DNA of 64,000 nucleotides from JAYFNU01 sp964622315. Its GTDB lineage: Bacteria > Bacillota > Clostridia > Oscillospirales > Ruminococcaceae. The stretch spans positions 1-64,000 of the forward strand of contig CAZUOY010000002.1 in the NCBI GenBank assembly GCA_964622315.1, written 5' to 3'. The notes under the pieces were generated by a model. That model was not told where the DNA came from, ran no database searches, and saw only the letters and a list, made by a program, of their open reading frames with translations. Below, one piece after another: positions 35,322 through 42,033 of this stretch. The translations under genes were made by a program, and so were the position numbers. Positions within the stretch are counted from its first letter, which is position 1. Each line of letters opens with the position of its first letter.

Positions 35322-36449
35322 ATGACCTATTGCTTCTTTTCAACACAATACCTTCCTACCGGCGGCGGAGTGGAGCGATATACCCATTCGGTCGCAAAGG
35401 AGCTTATCCGTCGTGGAAATAAGGTGGTAGTTGTAACGACCCTTCTGCCGGGACTTAAAAAGTGTGAGACCGACGAGAACGGCATTGAAATCATCAGAGT
35501 TCACAGCTTTCTTCCGATGGCAGGTCGGCTGCCGCTCTTGAACCCGTTTGTTTTACCGAGTCTCAGGCGGTCACTCGAAGCTTTCGATATTGACAGAGTA
35601 ATTGTACAAACACGGCTCTATCTTCTTTCCGCTTACGGAGTCATCTTCGCAAAAAAGCGAAAGCTTCCCGCTATAGTGATAGAACACGGCACAAGCTATG
35701 TAACAACACCGTGGGGCTTACTCAATTTTTTCTTGAAAATTTATGAGAATATTCTGCTTCGCTTCGACCATTCACTCTGTCCGCACTTCTATACCGTTTC
35801 GCAGCGCGGAGTGGAATGGCTTGACCGCTTCAAAATTAAAGCGAGCGGCGTTTTGTATAACTGCATAGAGGACTGCCCCGAGCAGGCGGCTGACATAAAT
35901 TATAAGGAAAAGTTTTCGCTTGCGAAGAACAGCTTTCTTATCGCCTATGTCGGGCGGCTTATCCCCGAAAAGGGCGTGGGGAAGCTGGTTGACGCGGTAA
36001 AGCTTCTTTGGCAGGACAAGCTGGACGTTTCCGTCGTAATCGCGGGAGACGGTCTTTTGGAGCCACAACTAAAGGCTATGGGAGGCGGAATTGTTGCCCT
36101 TGGCAGAGTCCCTCACGACGAGGTTCTCGCGCTTTACGAGCAGGCGGATTGTTTTTGTCTTCCGTCCGACTCTGAGGGCTTTCCTACCACAGCTCTTGAA
36201 GCGGCGCGCGCAGGCTGTCTTGTTATCAGCACAGACTGCGGCGGCGCACGTGAGCTTATTAAAGATAAAAGCTGCGGCATAATTCTTAGCGACAACGACC
36301 CGCAAACAATCGCCGAAGCCCTTAAGCAGGTAATTGAAAACCCTGAGGAAAGAACCGCTATGGCTGAAAATTCAAGAAAAAGGGTTCTCGAATGCTTTAC
36401 GGTTAAATCGACCTGTGATAAAATTGAAGCACTTGAATGGAGCCGCTGA
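35322..36449 (+). CDS. GT4 glycosyltransferase
   Basis: The 375 residues start with FFSTQYLPTGGGVERYTHSVAKEL, the acceptor loop of GT4 enzymes. The donor half has IAYVGRLIPEKGVGKLV and Glu-x7-Glu as SEGFPTTALE. It is followed after 27 bp by the GT2 gene and preceded by the DUF2142 gene, with GGAGAA as ribosome site. It is not closely related to the minus-strand tandem array. Confidence 0.92.
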   Translation: MTYCFFSTQYLPTGGGVERYTHSVAKELIRRGNKVVVVTTLLPGLKKCETDENGIEIIRVHSFLPMAGRLPLLNPFVLPSLRRSLEAFDIDRVIVQTRLYLLSAYGVIFAKKRKLPAIVIEHGTSYVTTPWGLLNFFLKIYENILLRFDHSLCPHFYTVSQRGVEWLDRFKIKASGVLYNCIEDCPEQAADINYKEKFSLAKNSFLIAYVGRLIPEKGVGKLVDAVKLLWQDKLDVSVVIAGDGLLEPQLKAMGGGIVALGRVPHDEVLALYEQADCFCLPSDSEGFPTTALEAARAGCLVISTDCGGARELIKDKSCGIILSDNDPQTIAEALKQVIENPEERTAMAENSRKRVLECFTVKSTCDKIEALEWSR

Positions 36450-36476
36450 AAAACTTCACGGCAAAAGGGTAAAAGA

Positions 36477-37145
36477 ATGAAGCTTCTTTTGATTATTCCC
36501 GCACATAATGAACAAGAGAATATTGAACGCGTTGTAGATAATCTGACGGCAAACTATCCTCAGTACGACTATATTATCATCAACGACGGAAGCGACGACA
36601 AGACGGCAGAAATCTGCCGAAATCGGCAATACAATGTTATTGACCTGCCAATCAATCTGGGACTTGGCGGCGCGGTTCGTACCGGAATGCTCCTCGCGCA
36701 CAAAAAAGGGTATGACGCGGCGCTTCAGTTCGACGCGGACGGTCAGCACCGCCCTGAATATATTGAGGCGATGCTGAACGCTATGCAGAAAGATAAGAGC
36801 GATGTCGTTATAGGCTCTCGCTTCGCGGTATCAAAAAAACCGCGTACCCTCAGAATGGTGGGAAGCTATTTTATCAGCTGGACGCTGAGACTTGTCTCCG
36901 GCGACGTTATATGCGACCCGACAAGCGGAATGCGGCTGTTCGGCAGAAGGGCGATTGAGCTTTTCGTGGAAAACGCTCACCTTATTCCCGAGCCGGACGC
37001 GCTTTGCTTCTTTAAAAAGCGCGGGCTTCTCATAAAAGAGGTGCAAGTAACAATGGACGAGCGCACTGCGGGCGAAAGCTATCTCACCTTTTGGAAATCA
37101 ATTAGATATATGATTCGCGTGATGATTGCAATACTTTTGACTTAA
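36477..37145 (+). CDS. GT2 glycosyltransferase, polyprenyl-phosphate sugar transferase type
   Basis: The 222 residues form a single GT-A domain: LIIPAHNEQENIERVV at the start, INDGSDD, the DXD motif in LQFDADGQH, and CDPTSGMRLF for the acceptor side. No membrane anchor is present. Enzymes of this length and signature (dolichyl-phosphate mannose synthase-like) load a sugar onto undecaprenyl phosphate. The DUF2304 gene follows after 19 bp, a pairing common in Firmicutes. Confidence 0.9.
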   Translation: MKLLLIIPAHNEQENIERVVDNLTANYPQYDYIIINDGSDDKTAEICRNRQYNVIDLPINLGLGGAVRTGMLLAHKKGYDAALQFDADGQHRPEYIEAMLNAMQKDKSDVVIGSRFAVSKKPRTLRMVGSYFISWTLRLVSGDVICDPTSGMRLFGRRAIELFVENAHLIPEPDALCFFKKRGLLIKEVQVTMDERTAGESYLTFWKSIRYMIRVMIAILLT

Positions 37146-37164
37146 TTGGTATAAGGAGTAGATT

Positions 37165-37503
37165 ATGAGCCTTGTTTTAAGAATAATACTTATTGTCGCG
37201 TCCAGCGGCACAGCATTGTTTTTTATTATAAGAATAAAGAAAACGAAGGCGCAGATAGGCGATTCCGTCTTCTGGATAGCCTTCTCGCTTCTGCTTCTAT
37301 TACTAAGCGTCTTCCCCGATGTGCCGATATGGCTATCAAATCTCGTTGGCTTCCAGTCGCCGCTCAACGCCGTTTTTATGGTGATTATCTTTGTGCTTAT
37401 CGTAAAGCTTTTTGAGCTTTCAGGGCGGGTGGGAAAGCTTGAAGGCGAGCTTTCAAAGGTCGCGCAGACGATAGCTCTGGACGAATACGAGAAAAACAGC
37501 TAA
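37165..37503 (+). CDS. DUF2304 small membrane protein
   Basis: The 112 residues have three hydrophobic segments and a short coiled-coil C-terminus (LFELSGRVGKLEGELSKV). The family is uncharacterised but nearly always follows a polyprenyl-phosphate GT2, so it is probably a membrane partner or anchor for that enzyme. It is the last gene of the plus-strand operon; a strong terminator follows. Confidence 0.85.
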   Translation: MSLVLRIILIVASSGTALFFIIRIKKTKAQIGDSVFWIAFSLLLLLLSVFPDVPIWLSNLVGFQSPLNAVFMVIIFVLIVKLFELSGRVGKLEGELSKVAQTIALDEYEKNS

Positions 37504-37565
37504 TCAGTCATAAGGCTTCACCGCGCCTTGTCTGCAAGGTGAAAACCCGCGATAAATAAAACGAA

Positions 37566-37601
37566 AAGCTGAGGCTAAACCGAATGAGTTTGCCTCAGCT
37601 T
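37566..37601 (+). terminator. Intrinsic terminator after DUF2304
   Basis: AAGCTGAGGC and GCCTCAGCTT pair perfectly, extended by AAAC/GTTT inside, then ATTTTTTTC. It could also serve the converging spoIIP gene. Confidence 0.88.
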
Positions 37602-37640
37602 ATTTTTTTCAAAACGAGTGTTTACGTGTTTCGTTCTGCT

Positions 37641-38762
37641 TTACTGTGTTGTGGTGAAGTATGTTGCCAATATCTCGGCGACCAGCACGGCGGCGTTCTT
37701 CGCTTCCTCAAGGGTGCTTGCCTCAGAGCCTACCTCTATAAGCAGCGAGCCCGTGGTCAGGTTTTGGTTGTAGTGGCGGTAAGCGAGATACAGCGGGCGA
37801 GCAAAGCCCGGGTAAAGCGTCTGAGCGGCATTTTGAAGGCGAGCGGCAAGCTTTAGATTTTCACGAAAATTCGGAAGTCCCATCGTGCCGTCGTCCGCCC
37901 CGCATATTATCATTATCTGCGCCGTTTTCTTGCCGTTTATCTCTATTGTCGGCTTAACCCTTGTCTTGTCCTCTCTCTCCATTCCGTCGCGGTGAATATC
38001 CAAAACTATTTTAATTGACGGGTACTTTTCAAGATACTCCTTAACCGTTTCCGCGCTTCTTGAATAGGAATTGTCATACTGCGGATAGTCGTGGTATTCG
38101 TCCGCCTGAACGGCGCATATTCCAAGGGCATTAAGCTCGGCACAAAGCACCTTTCCCACTGAAATAATGTTTTTGTCGGGCTCGGTGGAACGAGTGGGGT
38201 AGCTCACATCATAAAAGCCCGCGTCAAACCTCTCAAAGCTTTCGGTAGTGTGTGTATGCATAATAAGCACCTGCGGCTCTTTCGAGTTTATCTCGATTTT
38301 GAAGCCCAGCTCTCCTCTCGCGGCTGAAAGCATCTCGCTGTTGTCGTAGTAGGTGGCGTTCCTAATGCAGCCCGAGCCGTAGAGAAAGTAGTTGTCAGCC
38401 GTTGAGGAGGAGGCAAACTTAAACTCCTCTATCGGCATTCTGTTTTCAGGCGGCACCTGCCTTTCCGCCTCCTCGCGCGACGGTGTCTTTGTTTCGGCGG
38501 AGCTTTCCTCAGTCGCCTGTGGCAAAGGCTCAAGCGGCGTCTCAGTGACCGTGTTAGGCGGCGTTATGTTTTGCGGTGTTTCTTGCTTTGACGCCTTAAG
38601 ATAGCTTCTGAGCGCGCTTCTCGCCGCCGTGGGCGTAACGAGCGACGCAGACAACACAGCAAGCGGCCGAGCGTATATAAACGCCGCCGCTAAAATGAAA
38701 ACCGTTACCGACGCGAGCGCCGCAAACGCGGCGCGTTTTGTTTTTAACTTCTCTCTTACCAC
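37641..38762 (-). CDS. spoIIP: Stage II sporulation protein P (peptidoglycan hydrolase of engulfment)
   Basis: Part of the SpoIID-SpoIIP-SpoIIM machine that degrades septal peptidoglycan in engulfment; SpoIIP has amidase and endopeptidase activity. The 373 residues have an N-terminal membrane segment (about 12-35), a low-complexity Pro/Thr/Glu-rich linker, and the catalytic domain with LIMHTHTTESF (the HTH-x-x-E zinc motif), KIVLDIHRDG and LLIEVGSEASTLEEA. I chose GTG 38762 with GAGAGG ahead of it, as the ATG nine codons earlier has no ribosome site. In Bacillus, gpr lies immediately upstream of spoIIP; here rpsT is the upstream gene. Confidence 0.92.
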   Translation of the reverse strand: MVREKLKTKRAAFAALASVTVFILAAAFIYARPLAVLSASLVTPTAARSALRSYLKASKQETPQNITPPNTVTETPLEPLPQATEESSAETKTPSREEAERQVPPENRMPIEEFKFASSSTADNYFLYGSGCIRNATYYDNSEMLSAARGELGFKIEINSKEPQVLIMHTHTTESFERFDAGFYDVSYPTRSTEPDKNIISVGKVLCAELNALGICAVQADEYHDYPQYDNSYSRSAETVKEYLEKYPSIKIVLDIHRDGMEREDKTRVKPTIEINGKKTAQIMIICGADDGTMGLPNFRENLKLAARLQNAAQTLYPGFARPLYLAYRHYNQNLTTGSLLIEVGSEASTLEEAKNAAVLVAEILATYFTTTQ

Positions 38763-38831
38763 GACGCACCTCTCTCGTTGCTTGTACATCTTATGAGAGG
38801 AGAAATATTTATAGAACGCGCCGATAAACTA

Positions 38832-38860
38832 TTGATTTTTGAATTGAAAAATGATATTAT
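38832..38860 (+). promoter_or_regulatory. Promoter of rpsT
   Basis: TTGATT (38832-38837), 17-bp spacer, TATTAT (38855-38860), with the predicted start about 30 bases before the rpsT ATG. Confidence 0.7.
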
Positions 38861-38895
38861 ATCAAATGCTGTACGGCAAAAGAGGAGGTGGTACC

Positions 38896-39150
38896 ATGCC
38901 GAACATTAAGTCACAGAAGAAGCGCGTTATCACGAGCGAAAAGGCGAACGCCCACAATAAGGCTTTAAAATCAAACCTTAAAACTACGATAAAGAAGGCA
39001 GAGGCATCCATCGCCGCAGGCTCCGACGACACAAAGGCGGTCGTAAACGGCGCCTCAAGCGCTATCGACAAAGCGGCTTCCAAGGGCATTATTCACAAGA
39101 ATACTGCTAACCGCAGAAAAGCTGCTATTGCGAAGAAAGCGAACAAATAA
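38896..39150 (+). CDS. rpsT: 30S ribosomal protein S20
   Basis: The 84-residue, Lys/Ala-rich protein starts MPNIKSQKKRV and continues NRRKAAIAKKANK at the end, typical of bS20, which binds 16S rRNA at the bottom of the small subunit. ATG 38896 follows AGGAGGTGG; a longer in-frame start 15 codons upstream would overlap the promoter. It is divergent from spoIIP, in keeping with the conserved neighbourhood. Confidence 0.97.
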   Translation: MPNIKSQKKRVITSEKANAHNKALKSNLKTTIKKAEASIAAGSDDTKAVVNGASSAIDKAASKGIIHKNTANRRKAAIAKKANK

Positions 39151-39164
39151 GCTTCACAAAAAAC

Positions 39165-39188
39165 AACAGGCTTCATATGAAGCCTGTT
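39165..39188 (+). terminator. Intrinsic terminator of rpsT
   Basis: AACAGGCTTC and GAAGCCTGTT pair perfectly around ATAT and are followed by a T-run. Confidence 0.9.
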
Positions 39189-39274
39189 TTTTGTTTGCTT
39201 TTTTCTGTTCCGCCCCGCTGAAGCCTTCTTCACCGCTGTTCAACACCGATAGTTTGACTTCACACCGCGGAAAA

Positions 39275-39619
39275 TTAAAAGAGTGATATTATCGCGGCAC
39301 CCGCAATAATTAGGATAACGCCCGCTATCTTTCGTGCCGTTATCTTTTCTTTTAAGAAGAAATAGGACACTAACATTGTCCATATGTAGGTCACCGCCGT
39401 AAGCGGATAGACAACGGAATAATCGAGAAAACGAAGGATGTAGATATTGACAAGCGCGGACGCCGCATAGATAATTCCGCCGATAATGAAGTTCCAGTTG
39501 AAGATTTGCTTTATAATACTGTCGCCGCCCGACGCGCGCTTGATAAAATAGCCCGCGAAGGCACCCATGGCGGTCATTACCGCCACAATAAGAAGATACT
39601 GCGCTTTAATTGTCGCCAC
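39275..39619 (-). CDS. Small EamA/SMR-type transporter subunit, second of a pair
   Basis: The 114 residues form four hydrophobic segments with a final IAGVILIIAGAAIIS helix and YPLTAVTYIWTMLVSYFFLKE, the C-terminal half-signature of drug/metabolite transporters. It overlaps the preceding partner by 14 bp. Two unequal four-helix subunits encoded side by side resemble ArnE/ArnF, the flippase for undecaprenyl-phosphate aminoarabinose; a flippase role for a lipid-linked sugar is plausible but inferred. Confidence 0.75.
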   Translation of the reverse strand: MATIKAQYLLIVAVMTAMGAFAGYFIKRASGGDSIIKQIFNWNFIIGGIIYAASALVNIYILRFLDYSVVYPLTAVTYIWTMLVSYFFLKEKITARKIAGVILIIAGAAIISLF

Positions 39620-39950
39620 CCCCTATCAAGACCACTCCGCCGAGGATAACGAGCACGCCCACTATTCTAAGCGGCGTCACCGCTTCGTGAAGCACGGCAG
39701 ACGCGAGGATAAGCGAAAAGATATAACCTATACTGAGCATGGGGTGAAGCACCGAAAGACTTCCGTGACGATATGCCAAAAGCATAAAAAGCATACCTAA
39801 GCCATAACAGGCAAAGCCGAAAAACAAAAGCCAGATATTTTTCATCTCGGAAAGCTTCCAGAGAAACTGACCGGAACAGGAAAACAAAGCGGAAACAATG
39901 ATAAGCGCTATTCCCGTTTTGTTCTTTGCAAAGGACTCTTTCATATTCAT
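39606..39950 (-). CDS. Small EamA/SMR-type transporter subunit, first of a pair
   Basis: The 114 residues form four hydrophobic segments (starting GIALIIVSALFSCSGQFLWKL, ending VGVLVILGGVVLIGG) with the HPMLSIGYIFSLILA segment of small drug/metabolite transporters. Same length as, but clearly different sequence from, the partner overlapping its 3' end. The pair probably forms a heterodimer. Confidence 0.75.
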   Translation of the reverse strand: MNMKESFAKNKTGIALIIVSALFSCSGQFLWKLSEMKNIWLLFFGFACYGLGMLFMLLAYRHGSLSVLHPMLSIGYIFSLILASAVLHEAVTPLRIVGVLVILGGVVLIGGGDN

Positions 39951-40028
39951 AAGCTGTACCGCCGTATATATTTCCGCGCCACAAGGCTTGCGGTGTAATT
40001 ATTGTATCACAAACTATGACAGAAAAAA

Positions 40029-40051
40029 AGCCGACGCTTTATACGTCAGCT
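40029..40051 (-). terminator. Terminator at the spoVAE 3' end
   Basis: On the minus strand AGCTGACG and CGTCGGCT pair around TATAAAG and run into TTTTTT. The spoVAE stop codon lies inside the stem. Confidence 0.75.
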
Positions 40052-40402
40052 TTGGTCCTTCGATTTAAATAGAAGCGCTATAACAAGACCCATAAACAGC
40101 GACATAGCCACTCCCGCGGACGCCGCGGTAAACCCGCCGGTAAGAACGCCCGTTAATCCGTCACTCTCAATCGCGTCCTTCACACCGCCGAAAAGAAGAT
40201 GTCCGAAGCCGATAATCGGCACTGTCGCGCCCGCGCCGCCGAATTCGGCGATAGGTTCATATAGCCCTACGGCGCTGAGTATTACGCCCGCCACTACGAA
40301 GCCCGTAAGAATACGCGCGGGCGTAAGCTTCGTGTAATCCATTAGTGCTTGTCCGATAAGACAGATAAGCCCGCCTACAAGAAATGCTTTAAAGTAGTCC
40401 AT
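40046..40402 (-). CDS. spoVAE: Stage V sporulation protein AE
   Basis: A 118-residue membrane protein of the SpoVA channel, which moves dipicolinic acid into the forming spore and out at germination. It has the family start MDYFKAFLVGGLICLIGQ, the LTPARIL segment, GLYEPIAEFGGAGATVPIIGFG and three to four membrane helices. The spoVAC and spoVAD genes that usually precede it are absent here. AGGTGA precedes the ATG and a terminator follows at once, so it is transcribed alone. Confidence 0.9.
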   Translation of the reverse strand: MDYFKAFLVGGLICLIGQALMDYTKLTPARILTGFVVAGVILSAVGLYEPIAEFGGAGATVPIIGFGHLLFGGVKDAIESDGLTGVLTGGFTAASAGVAMSLFMGLVIALLFKSKDQS

Positions 40403-40426
40403 AATTCACCTAATTTAAATATAATT

Positions 40427-40461
40427 AAAGCCCCGTCGGTATTATCTGCCGACGGGGCTTT
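40427..40461 (-). terminator. Terminator after the second ABC exporter operon
   Basis: AAAGCCCCGTCGG and CCGACGGGGCTTT form a perfect 13-bp stem; it is followed on the minus strand by an AT-rich tract and on the plus strand by TTTTT. Confidence 0.85.
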
Positions 40462-40471
40462 TTTATTCATA

Positions 40472-41203
40472 TTAGGTTTTATCGTATTCGTCGCACACTT
40501 CTTTTGTCTTGCCTATTTTAACGACCTCGCCCTTTTCAAGCCACATCACCCTTGTGCAAAGTCTTCTAATCTGTTCGAGCGAATGGGAAACGAATATAAC
40601 CGTGGTGTCGCCGTCCATTAGCTCTTTTATCCGCTTTTCGCACTTTTTTTGGAATTTGAAATCGCCAACGCCGAGTATCTCGTCCACAATAAGTATCTGC
40701 GGCTTAACTACGGTAGCAATGGCAAAGCCCAAGCGCGCTTGCATTCCAGAGGAATAATTTTTAATAGGCACGTCGATAAAATCGCGTATCTCGGCAAACT
40801 CCACAATCTCCTCGTATACGCTCTCCATAAAGCTTTTTGAATATCCAAGCACAGCGCCGTTCAAATAGACGTTCTCTCTGCCTGTAAGGTCGGGGTCGAA
40901 GCCCGCTCCGAGTTCTATCATGGGAGACAGTGTTCCGAATATTTCCGCGGTCCCCTTCGTCGGCTTCATTATCCCTGAAATAATCTTGAGCATCGTGCTC
41001 TTACCGCTTCCGTTAAGCCCGATTATTCCGAACACCTCGCCCTTTTCTATTTCAAACGACACGTCCTTGAGCGCCCAAAACTCTTTAAAGAACAACCGTC
41101 CTTGAACCAAGCGCATAACATATTCCTTTAAGCTGTCCACCTTTTCGGAGCTTACGTTAAACTCCATAGAAACATTCTTTACCGAAGCCATTATTTCACT
41201 CAT
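40472..41203 (-). CDS. ABC transporter ATPase for surface-polymer export, no tail domain
   Basis: The 243 residues hold a nucleotide-binding domain with Walker A GLNGSGKST (62-70), signature SSGM (151-154), Walker B LIVDEI (171-176) and FVSHS. It is a TagH/KpsT relative without the C-terminal glycan-binding domain of the other exporter ATPase in this window. It is 10 bp after its permease gene with AAGGAG upstream, and it ends the second glycan cluster. Confidence 0.92.
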   Translation of the reverse strand: MSEIMASVKNVSMEFNVSSEKVDSLKEYVMRLVQGRLFFKEFWALKDVSFEIEKGEVFGIIGLNGSGKSTMLKIISGIMKPTKGTAEIFGTLSPMIELGAGFDPDLTGRENVYLNGAVLGYSKSFMESVYEEIVEFAEIRDFIDVPIKNYSSGMQARLGFAIATVVKPQILIVDEILGVGDFKFQKKCEKRIKELMDGDTTVIFVSHSLEQIRRLCTRVMWLEKGEVVKIGKTKEVCDEYDKT

Positions 41204-41213
41204 TGCAAACTCC

Positions 41214-41996
41214 TTAAATATAAAGGATAAACTTATCCTGACGCTTTTTGAAGACGATTATTCCGAGAAGCATAAAGAGAACCGCAAGCCCTCCGCAGAT
41301 GAGGTTCATCTCCAGCGTGGGAAGCTGACCGTAAATCATCACGGCGCGGAAGTATTCAACATACCACGTAAGCGGGTTAAGCATTACTATTTTTCTTATA
41401 AAACCGTCTCCGAGCGCTTCAATGGGGTAGATAATAGGCGTAAGATACATCCAAGCAGTCAGAAGCACCGAGTAAAGGTGCTTCAAATCTCGAAAGAACA
41501 CGCAGTAAGCCGAAATTAACAGACCGAAGCCCATTGTGAAACCAAGAAACATAAGAAACGGAACAGGAAACAAAAACATAGTAAAGCTAAAGGGGATTTT
41601 AAATATGAAAAGCATTATTACAATGGCTACCATTGAAAAAAGCAGATTTACAAAGGCAAAAAGCGTTTTTTCGATAGGAAACATATACTTTGGTATATAA
41701 ACCTTCTTTATTAATGCCGACGCATCAACTATAGAGAATATCGCGCTTGAGGTTGCCTCGTTAAAAAAGGAGAACAAAAGCTGACCGGTAATCAAATATA
41801 ACGGGAAGTTCTCGATTTCATATCTGAACACACGCGAAAACACCGCGTTCAATATGAGCATCATCAGTATCGGGTTCAGCATACTCCAAAGAATACCCAA
41901 CACCGAGCGGCGGTACTTGACCTTCAAATCTCTTGAGATTAAATTCTGCATGAGATATTGATATTTATTAAACGTTTGTAAATAGGACTTAAACAT
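41214..41996 (-). CDS. ABC-2 permease for surface-polymer export
   Basis: The 260 residues have six hydrophobic segments, the N-terminal LISRDLKVKYRRSVLGILWSMLNP signature of TagG/Wzm/KpsM-type permeases, and a C-terminal YLTPIIYPIEA with NPLTWYVEYFR. It pairs with the ATPase 10 bp downstream. The sequence is clearly different from the exporter permease at 18854-19693, so the two systems probably carry different polymers. Confidence 0.92.
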   Translation of the reverse strand: MFKSYLQTFNKYQYLMQNLISRDLKVKYRRSVLGILWSMLNPILMMLILNAVFSRVFRYEIENFPLYLITGQLLFSFFNEATSSAIFSIVDASALIKKVYIPKYMFPIEKTLFAFVNLLFSMVAIVIMLFIFKIPFSFTMFLFPVPFLMFLGFTMGFGLLISAYCVFFRDLKHLYSVLLTAWMYLTPIIYPIEALGDGFIRKIVMLNPLTWYVEYFRAVMIYGQLPTLEMNLICGGLAVLFMLLGIIVFKKRQDKFILYI

Positions 41997-42033
41997 AGCT
42001 ACTCCCTTAAATGCTTATTTGATTATCTGTCTT

